DNA of 8,282 nucleotides, taken from positions 1-8,282 of the forward strand of contig CAJGDT010000068.1 in assembly GCA_904502265.1 (NCBI GenBank), read 5' to 3'. Origin of the DNA: an uncultured Barnesiella sp. Lineage in GTDB: Bacteria > Bacteroidota > Bacteroidia > Bacteroidales > Barnesiellaceae_A. The translations under genes and the position numbers were made by a program. How positions within the stretch are numbered: position 1 is the first letter of the stretch; the number at the start of each line of letters is the position of its first letter. The notes under the pieces were generated by a model, which searched no databases, had not been told where the DNA came from, and saw only the letters and a program-made list of their open reading frames with translations. Shown here piece after piece: positions 1 through 4,862 of this stretch.

Positions 1-51
1 CGTTGTCAATAAGAACGAAATAAATAATATAATGCGATATCGAAAATTCAT
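1..51 (-). CDS. N-terminus of a divergent gene with a signal peptide (partial, runs off the left edge)
   Basis: On the minus strand an ATG at 51-49 opens a frame that stays open to the window edge and encodes MNFRYRIILFISFLLTT. This has the form of a Sec signal peptide: a short n-region with two arginines, then a hydrophobic stretch rich in Ile, Leu and Phe. The product is therefore probably exported or is a lipoprotein, but no cleavage site or mature sequence lies in the window and its function cannot be named. The gene is divergent from the nitroreductase operon, so the intervening region should hold both promoters. Only 17 codons are visible, so an AT-rich chance frame remains possible. 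Confidence 0.45.
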   Translation of the reverse strand, partial: MNFRYRIILFISFLLTT

Positions 52-196
52 AAATAGTAAATCAAATTGTTGTGCAGTATGCGCACGCACTATATCATTA
101 ACGGCAAAAAATGATTTTGCGTATATTTATAGGTGAAAAAATGTGCCCGAAAGTCAAAATAGTTGTATATTTGCATATATCTAAACAGTAAAGAAG
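52..196. other. Divergent intergenic region
   Basis: This AT-rich, non-coding stretch separates the leftward signal-peptide gene from the rightward operon. It holds the operon promoter candidate at 142-173 and an imperfect dyad at 72-90 (GTGC...GCAC around TGCGCA). For the leftward gene the best -7-like element I can find is weak: the minus-strand reading of 63-70 gives ACAATTTG, with the TTTG half only. I see no convincing -33 partner for it and no riboswitch or RNA gene. Confidence 0.5.
142..173 (+). promoter_or_regulatory. Bacteroidota-type promoter for the nitroreductase operon
   Basis: TATATTTG at 166-173 is a full match to the Bacteroidota -7 consensus TAnnTTTG. About 20 bp upstream, TGTG at 142-145 is a three-of-four match to the -33 TTTG. 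Transcription would start near 179-181, leaving a leader of about 16-18 nt before the ATG at 197. The -7 element is strong and the -33 element weak. It is the only good promoter I see ahead of the six-gene cluster. Confidence 0.6.
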
Positions 197-721
197 ATGC
201 AAAACTTTCATGAATTGTTGCTGACACGTCGCAGCATACGCAAATATACCGATGAGCCTATTTCGGGCGAAGATGTAAAGACAATACTTGAAGCCGGACT
301 GATGGCTCCGTCGTCAAAGCGTAAAATGCCTTGGCACTTTATTGTTGTTGAGGATAAGGCAATGTTGGCACAACTTTCGCAATGTCGCGATGCCGGCGCC
401 GGCCCTATCGCCAATGCAGCTCTTGCTATCATTGTAACAGTGGATATGACTGTGAGTGAAGCTTGGGTTGAAGATGGCTCAATTGCGGCTGTGCTGATGC
501 AATTGCAGGCACATGACTTGGGCTTGGGAAGCTGTTGGATACAGATGCGCAATCGTTCGTTGGGTGATGAGGCTACTGAAGATCTCGTGCGTGAAATGCT
601 CGAAATTCCCGATAATATGGCAATATTGTGTGCTGTGACTATCGGTCATAAAGATGAGGAACGCAAACCCTTTGATGAAGAAAAAATGATGTGGGAGAAA
701 GTCCACATTGCCAAGTGGTAA
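197..721 (+). CDS. Small nitroreductase-family flavoprotein (NAD(P)H:FMN type)
   Basis: This 174-residue protein belongs to the nitroreductase superfamily: FMN-dependent enzymes, usually homodimeric and cytoplasmic, that transfer hydride from NAD(P)H to nitro compounds, quinones or other acceptors. The N-terminal RRSIRKY block (residues 11-17) is the FMN-phosphate-binding signature. APSS at 37-40, followed by PWHFIVV, is the second family block. GLGSCWIQ (109-116) and the C-terminal IGHKDEERKP segment complete the fold. It is at the short end of the family (NfsB-like enzymes are near 217 residues), which fits the single-domain subgroup common in Bacteroidota. The physiological substrate cannot be read from sequence. 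The start at 197 lies just downstream of a good promoter and places RRSIR at the usual distance from the N-terminus. It is the first gene of the cluster, 7 bp before the DUF2520 gene. Confidence 0.9.
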   Translation: MQNFHELLLTRRSIRKYTDEPISGEDVKTILEAGLMAPSSKRKMPWHFIVVEDKAMLAQLSQCRDAGAGPIANAALAIIVTVDMTVSEAWVEDGSIAAVLMQLQAHDLGLGSCWIQMRNRSLGDEATEDLVREMLEIPDNMAILCAVTIGHKDEERKPFDEEKMMWEKVHIAKW

Positions 722-728
722 GACCATA

Positions 729-1517
729 ATGACGTCGCAAGGAGAAAAAATAGTAATGGTGGGAGCCGGTAATATGGCTACGCAATTGGCTCTTGCCTTG
801 TCGAACAAAGGGTGTGAGATACTTCAGGTATATAGTCGCACCATCGATTCGGCACGACTCTTGGCTGATCGTATAGGTAAGTGTACATTGTATACCAACT
901 CTATCGCCGAAATTGTGACCGATGCCGACCTTTATATATTCTCGTTGAGCGACGTTGCCCTACCCGATGTTGTTGCACAAATGCATCCTAATGATGGACT
1001 GTGGGTGCACACGGCAGGCAGCATGCCAATGGATGTGTTTGCGGCCAAGTGTGTGCGTTATGGAGTATTATATCCAATGCAGACAGTCAATAAAGAGCGT
1101 GCTGTGGATTGGAGTGACGTACCTATATTTGTCGAAGCATCGAACGAAGATGATACACAATACCTCGTACAGTTATCGCAACGATTGTCGAAGAATGTGA
1201 GTCGAAGCAACTCGCAGCAACGCCAATCGTTACACCTTGCAGCTGTTTTTGCTTGTAATTTTTCCAATCACATGTACGCAATTGCCGAGAAGTTACTCCA
1301 TGAGCAAGGCTTGGACTTTGATGTGATGAAGTACTTGATAAGAGAGACGGAACATAAAGCCGAGTCTATATCTCCTGTCGATGGGCAAACCGGACCTGCT
1401 GTGCGTAATGATGTTAATGTAATGGATAAACATCTTGCACTGTTGGGCAATACCCCTGAGGGCGAATTATATCGACTTATAAGCAAGAATATTATGCTAT
1501 ATAAACCCAAACAATGA
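729..1517 (+). CDS. Rossmann-like/DUF2520 domain protein (putative NADP-dependent oxidoreductase)
   Basis: With the start at 729 the product has 262 residues. Residues 7-36 form a beta1-turn-beta2 dinucleotide-binding unit with GAGNMA (12-17) and YSR (35-37) after beta2; a Ser-Arg pair there suggests NADP(H) rather than NAD(H). HTAGSM (94-99) and YPMQT (115-119) are conserved blocks of this pyrroline-5-carboxylate-reductase-like family. The C-terminal half is the helical DUF2520 domain, with a histidine followed by AAVFACNFSNHMYAIAE (171-187) and TGPAVRND (221-228). The reaction and substrate are unknown for the family as far as I know. A longer start at 708 would overlap the nitroreductase, and a later ATG at 756, which has an AAGGAG upstream, would remove beta1, so 729 is preferred. 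It lies 6 bp before the KdsC-like gene, an order I associate with Bacteroidota genomes. Confidence 0.85.
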   Translation: MTSQGEKIVMVGAGNMATQLALALSNKGCEILQVYSRTIDSARLLADRIGKCTLYTNSIAEIVTDADLYIFSLSDVALPDVVAQMHPNDGLWVHTAGSMPMDVFAAKCVRYGVLYPMQTVNKERAVDWSDVPIFVEASNEDDTQYLVQLSQRLSKNVSRSNSQQRQSLHLAAVFACNFSNHMYAIAEKLLHEQGLDFDVMKYLIRETEHKAESISPVDGQTGPAVRNDVNVMDKHLALLGNTPEGELYRLISKNIMLYKPKQ

Positions 1518-1523
1518 CAATAT

Positions 1524-2048
1524 ATGAGTAAGACAAACTATAACCTTTCGCTGATAAAGGCCTTCGTGTTTGACGTTGACGGCGTATTGTCGCCTTCGAC
1601 CGTACCGGTATATAGCAATGGAGAGCCTTGTCGCATGATGAATGTAAAGGATGGTTATGCACTGCAATTGGCAATTAAATTGGGATATAAGATAGCCATT
1701 ATAACAGGTGCAAAGTCTGAACTGATAAAGGTTCGCTACAATGCATTGGGTGTAAAAGATGTTTTTATCGGTGTAGAGAATAAAATCACTGTTTACAATC
1801 AATGGGTCGAAGATAATAATCTCGCACATGAGTCGGTTGCTTATATGGGTGATGACATCCCCGACTATGAGGTGATGCAAACAACAGGTTTTGCCTGTTG
1901 TCCCACCGATGCCGCTATCGATATACAGCGAATAGCACGCTATATTTCGCCCTATAAAGGTGGTGAAGGCTGTGTGCGTGACGTTATGGAACAAACCCTC
2001 AGGGCACAAGGCGCTTGGATGATGAACGAACATGCTTATAAATGGTAA
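1524..2048 (+). CDS. kdsC: KdsC-like HAD phosphatase (3-deoxy-D-manno-octulosonate 8-phosphate phosphatase family)
   Basis: This 174-residue, capless (C0) HAD-superfamily phosphatase probably dephosphorylates Kdo-8-phosphate to Kdo in the cytoplasm, the step before CMP-Kdo synthesis for lipid A-core assembly. All four HAD motifs are visible: FDVDGVLS with nucleophile Asp17 and acid/base Asp19, ITGAKS with Thr61, Lys87 in the motif III position, and MGDDIPD with Asp110/Asp111 for magnesium. NVKDGYAL (40-47) and the C-terminal GGEGCVRD (146-153) are typical of KdsC; the C-terminal tail contributes to the neighbouring active site in the tetramer. Related enzymes act on KDN-9-phosphate or fuse to CMP-sugar synthetases, so substrate is inferred from family only. 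Length is normal. It begins 6 bp after the DUF2520 gene and ends 10 bp before maf, consistent with cotranscription. Confidence 0.82.
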   Translation: MSKTNYNLSLIKAFVFDVDGVLSPSTVPVYSNGEPCRMMNVKDGYALQLAIKLGYKIAIITGAKSELIKVRYNALGVKDVFIGVENKITVYNQWVEDNNLAHESVAYMGDDIPDYEVMQTTGFACCPTDAAIDIQRIARYISPYKGGEGCVRDVMEQTLRAQGAWMMNEHAYKW

Positions 2049-2058
2049 TAAAAAGAAT

Positions 2059-2640
2059 ATGTTAGATAATTTGTTGAAATATAATATATTACTTGCCAGT
2101 AACTCTCCCCGCCGCAGAGAATTGTTAGGAGGCTTGGGTATATCGTATCAAGTGGCTTCTTTGCCGGAGATTGATGAGTCATATCCTCCCATCTTACAAG
2201 GCTGCGAAATTCCCTCATATATTGCACAAAAGAAGGCCGATGCTTATCGTAGTATGATGATAAAGGATACCATGCTCATCACAGCCGATACGATTGTGTG
2301 GCTCGATGGTAAGGTGTATGGTAAACCTGTTGATGAAGAGAATGCACGAGAAATGTTGCGTGAACTATCGGGTTGCACTCACACGGTTATTACAGGTGTT
2401 GCTATTACGACTTGCGAGAAGCAAAGTGTATTTGCTGTTGAATCGAAAGTAACCTTTGCCGAACTTACCGATGAAGAGATAGACTACTATGTGACGAAAT
2501 ACAAGCCCCTTGATAAGGCCGGTGCTTATGGTATTCAAGAATGGATTGGTTACATTGGTGTTACAGGTCTTGAAGGTAGCTATTTCAATGTGATGGGGCT
2601 ACCTATACAACGACTATATAATGAATTGAAAAACTTTTAA
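2059..2640 (+). CDS. maf: Maf family nucleotide pyrophosphatase (YhdE-like dTTP/UTP type)
   Basis: The product is a 193-residue cytoplasmic Maf protein. Family members hydrolyse non-canonical or selected nucleoside triphosphates to monophosphate and pyrophosphate, acting as house-cleaning enzymes; some have been linked to septum inhibition. SNSPRR (14-19) binds phosphate, TADT (75-78) carries the probable catalytic Asp77, and KP (89-90), SGCTH (104-108), DKAGAYGIQ (152-160) and EGSYFNVMGLP (172-182) follow in order. SPRR, ADT and KAGAYGIQ resemble E. coli YhdE rather than YceF (SPWRR, SDQ), pointing to a dTTP/UTP-type enzyme. An upstream in-frame ATG at 2032 would add nine residues and overlap the KdsC-like gene by 17 nt. 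The 2059 start gives the MLDNL opening that I recall for Bacteroidota homologues and a 10-bp gap, so it is chosen. Confidence 0.92.
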   Translation: MLDNLLKYNILLASNSPRRRELLGGLGISYQVASLPEIDESYPPILQGCEIPSYIAQKKADAYRSMMIKDTMLITADTIVWLDGKVYGKPVDEENAREMLRELSGCTHTVITGVAITTCEKQSVFAVESKVTFAELTDEEIDYYVTKYKPLDKAGAYGIQEWIGYIGVTGLEGSYFNVMGLPIQRLYNELKNF

Positions 2641-2650
2641 ATAACTGGTT

Positions 2651-3493
2651 ATGAGAATAAATAAATACTTATTAATAATTTTAACCCTCAGCTTTATTTG
2701 TATGAGTTGTGAAATGAAAAAGAATACTGCCAATAAGCAGTTATCGAACGTAAATGTTAAGATTGAAACAACATTGGGTAATATCGTGGTAAAATTGTAT
2801 GACGAGACACCCGCGCACCGTGACAATTTTGTAAAATTGGTCAAAGAAGGATACTACGATGGTACTCTTTTCCACCGTATAATCAAGGATTTTATGATAC
2901 AAGGCGGAGATGGCGACTCTCGCACAGCTAAGCCCGGGCAACAATTGGGTATGGGTGATCCCGGTTATAAAATTCCTGCCGAGTTTGTTTATCCTAAATA
3001 TTTCCATAAAAAAGGAGCATTGGCAGCGGCTCGCCAAGGTGATGAAGTAAATCCTGAAAAGGCTTCGTCTGGTTCTCAATTTTATATTGTTACAGGAGCT
3101 GTATTCCCCGAAGGTCGTCTCAAAGAGTTGACTCGTCAAATGCAAATGCAACGTGAGCATAATATTTTCAATTCATTGGCAGCATCACGTCGCAGCGAAA
3201 TTATGGACTTGCGTCGCAACCGCGACCAAGCCGGATTGATGGCTTTGCAAGAGTTACTCATTGCTGAGGCCAAGCAACAAGCTGCGGCGCTTGCTCCTAT
3301 CACATTTACACCCGAGCAAATTGAGGCCTATACTACTGTAGGTGGTGCTCCTCACCTTGATGGTGAATACACAGTATTCGGTGAAGTTATAGAAGGCATG
3401 GATGTTGTGGAGAAATTGGAAAAAGTAAAAACCGGTGCCGCTGACCGTCCTGTTGAGGATGTGAAAGTAATATCGATGAAGATAGTCGAATAA
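2651..3493 (+). CDS. Lipoprotein cyclophilin-type peptidyl-prolyl cis-trans isomerase with a central insertion
   Basis: This 280-residue cyclophilin would catalyse proline cis-trans isomerisation in the periplasm. Residues 1-19 are a signal peptide ending in CMSC, so Cys20 is the likely lipidated residue, although Cys at -3 is unusual for a lipobox. The following residues (EMKKN) lack an obvious acidic surface-export signal, suggesting a periplasm-facing anchor. The cyclophilin core starts near 35. FHRII (74-78, Arg76 equals CypA Arg55), FMIQGGD (81-87) and SQFYIVTG (142-149) are the active-site strands, and PHLDGEYTVFGEV (234-246) is the closing block. His235 replaces the human Trp121 position, so cyclosporin binding should be weak. 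Between QFYIVTG and PHLDG sits an insertion of roughly 80 residues, charged and helix-prone. The stop codon overlaps the next start as TAATG, suggesting translational coupling. Confidence 0.88.
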   Translation: MRINKYLLIILTLSFICMSCEMKKNTANKQLSNVNVKIETTLGNIVVKLYDETPAHRDNFVKLVKEGYYDGTLFHRIIKDFMIQGGDGDSRTAKPGQQLGMGDPGYKIPAEFVYPKYFHKKGALAAARQGDEVNPEKASSGSQFYIVTGAVFPEGRLKELTRQMQMQREHNIFNSLAASRRSEIMDLRRNRDQAGLMALQELLIAEAKQQAAALAPITFTPEQIEAYTTVGGAPHLDGEYTVFGEVIEGMDVVEKLEKVKTGAADRPVEDVKVISMKIVE

Positions 3494-4746
3494 TGATAAA
3501 TGTAACAAGATATACACTCTCAAATGGTCTGCGAGTATTGCATCATTACGATGCCAATACTCGCATGACTGCTTTAAATGTATTGTACGATGTAGGTTCA
3601 AAAGACGACAATCCGCATCGTACAGGTTTTGCACACTTGTTTGAGCACCTCATGTTTGGAGGTTCGGAAAATATACCCGATTTTGACACTCCGTTGCAAT
3701 TGACCGGTGGTGAAAATAATGCATGGACAAGTAGTGATATAACCAATTATTATACAATTGCGCCTACGCATAATATCGAAACCGCATTCTGGTTGGAGTC
3801 GGACCGTATGTTGCGACTTGCTTTTACCGAACAGAGTCTCGAGGTACAACGGCACGTTGTTATTGAGGAGTTTAAGCAACGCAACCTCAATCAGCCCTAT
3901 GGTGATATATCGCAGTTGATACGTTCGGTAGCTTTTACAACCCATCCCTATCGTTGGCCCGTTATTGGTAAAAAAATTGAAGATATTGAGACAGCTACGA
4001 TGGATGAGGTTAAGGAATTCTTTTATGCACATTATGCTCCCAATAATGCTATATTATGTGTGTCGGGCAGTATCACATTTGAGGAGACTGTGCGATTGTG
4101 TGAGAAGTGGTTCTCTCCTATTCCACGTCGCGAAATAGCGCTACGTGATTTGCCTGTTGAGCCTAAGCAAACCGAGCCAAGACATCTGACCGTTGAGCGA
4201 GATGTGCCCCTTGATGCTATTGTGAAAGTGTATCATATGTGTCCTCGCAATGGTGCTCAGTATCATGCGTGTGACTTGTTATCGGATGTATTGGGAACAG
4301 GTGCATCATCACGATTGTATGCAGAGTTGGTGCAAGAAAAGCAACTATTCAATAGTATAGATGCCTCGATTAGTGGTGAAATAGAGTGTGGACTGCTCAT
4401 TATTAATGGAAAACTCAACAAAGGAGTAAATATAAAAGATGGCGAGGCGGCTATCTTAGAGGAGATAGAGAAATTGCAAAAGCATGGTGTATCATACCGA
4501 GAGATGAACAAGGTTATAAATCGTTTTGAGGCTGAGCATTTAGTATCTAATCTCAATTATACAGATAAAGCAGCCAATCTTGCTTATCATGAGTTGATAG
4601 GTTGTGCAGAGGATATAAACACCGAGGTTGATAAGTATAAAGCACTTACACCCCAAGATATTCAGCAAGCAGCTTGCGATGTATTGCAAGAAAACAACTG
4701 TTCAACTCTTTATTATCTTGCCAAACAAAAAAATGTTGTAGAATAA
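3493..4746 (+). CDS. M16 family zinc metallopeptidase (insulinase/processing-peptidase-like)
   Basis: This 417-residue protein is a single M16 unit (about half of pitrilysin, as in the M16B subfamily) that would function as a dimer enclosing a peptide-binding chamber. The inverted zinc motif HLFEH (48-52) supplies His48, His52 and catalytic Glu51; the third zinc ligand is Glu125 or Glu126 in VIEEFKQR, about 74 residues later as expected. The N-terminal M16 domain covers about 1-150 and the second about 165-345, where SSRLYAEL (272-279) holds the Arg-Tyr pair typical of active members. No signal peptide or membrane segment is seen, so it would be cytoplasmic unless exported unconventionally. 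The start overlaps the cyclophilin stop by one base. It ends the cluster and is followed by a 116-bp gap. Activity is well supported by motifs; substrate is unknown. Confidence 0.92.
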   Translation: MINVTRYTLSNGLRVLHHYDANTRMTALNVLYDVGSKDDNPHRTGFAHLFEHLMFGGSENIPDFDTPLQLTGGENNAWTSSDITNYYTIAPTHNIETAFWLESDRMLRLAFTEQSLEVQRHVVIEEFKQRNLNQPYGDISQLIRSVAFTTHPYRWPVIGKKIEDIETATMDEVKEFFYAHYAPNNAILCVSGSITFEETVRLCEKWFSPIPRREIALRDLPVEPKQTEPRHLTVERDVPLDAIVKVYHMCPRNGAQYHACDLLSDVLGTGASSRLYAELVQEKQLFNSIDASISGEIECGLLIINGKLNKGVNIKDGEAAILEEIEKLQKHGVSYREMNKVINRFEAEHLVSNLNYTDKAANLAYHELIGCAEDINTEVDKYKALTPQDIQQAACDVLQENNCSTLYYLAKQKNVVE

Positions 4747-4787
4747 AACTACCTTATAGGCGATAAGTGTAAAATTAGTGTAGTTTT
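4745..4787 (+). terminator. Possible weak terminator hairpin after the M16 gene
   Basis: AAAACTAC (4745-4752, starting within the stop codon) and GTAGTTTT (4780-4787) are perfect 8-bp inverted repeats around a 27-nt loop. The loop itself holds a smaller hairpin (CTTAT 4753-4757 with ATAAG 4763-4767). The right arm ends in TTTT, the U-run half of a bidirectional terminator-like shape. The stem has only three GC pairs and a long loop, so termination would be inefficient at best. Confidence 0.3.
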
Positions 4788-4820
4788 GTTATGAATTGAC
4801 AAAATAATTTTATTACTTTG
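4785..4820 (+). promoter_or_regulatory. Candidate promoter for the DUF349 gene
   Basis: TTACTTTG at 4813-4820 differs from the Bacteroidota -7 consensus TAnnTTTG only at the second base. The nearest upstream TTTG is at 4785-4788, a spacing of 24 bp that is a little long, and a TTG at 4796-4798 is too close. Start of transcription near 4826 would give a leader of about 36 nt to the ATG at 4863. The gap and loss of tight spacing at this point support a separate transcript. Confidence 0.4.
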
Positions 4821-4823
4821 TAG

Positions 4824-4835
4824 GGCTTTAAAGCC
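4824..4835. promoter_or_regulatory. Perfect 12-bp palindrome at the predicted transcription start of the DUF349 gene
   Basis: GGCTTTAAAGCC is an uninterrupted palindrome lying 3 bp after the -7-like element, where transcription is predicted to begin. A site here could serve as an operator, but no regulator is encoded nearby and a 12-bp palindrome may occur by chance. With no loop it would not make a good RNA hairpin. Confidence 0.25.
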
Positions 4836-4862
4836 TAATTGTATATTTTAAAAAGAATAGTA

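Noticed and set aside
32..136. Plus-strand 34-codon frame starting at ATG 32 in the upstream region
   Set aside because: Its product has no recognisable features, it overlaps the more convincing minus-strand signal-peptide start, and it ends just before the operon promoter. AT-rich chance frame is more likely.
392..403. GC-rich 12-bp palindrome GCCGGCGCCGGC inside the nitroreductase gene
   Set aside because: It lies in codons for an Ala-Gly-rich loop and is explained by the amino acids and codon use; no regulatory context.
708..728. Longer start for the DUF2520 gene at 708
   Set aside because: It would overlap the end of the nitroreductase gene and add seven residues ahead of the Rossmann beta1 strand with no family support.
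739..758. AAGGAG followed by ATG at 756 as the true DUF2520 start
   Set aside because: This start would delete the first beta strand of the nucleotide-binding fold. Other genes in the window show no dependence on such a motif, so the AAGGAG is probably coding coincidence.
1497..2033. Long minus-strand open frame (178 codons) opposite the KdsC-like gene
   Set aside because: It is antisense to a gene with all four HAD motifs, and its translation is Cys/Ile/Tyr-rich low-credibility protein. Shadow frame.
2741..3160. Minus-strand frame of 139 codons opposite the cyclophilin gene
   Set aside because: It is antisense to conserved cyclophilin active-site codons and has no recognisable domain. Shadow frame.
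197..4746. A novel defence or mobile-element island
   Set aside because: Every gene in this span belongs to a common housekeeping family, spacing is operon-like, codon use looks uniform, and no transposase, integrase, direct terminal repeats or tRNA attachment site is seen.
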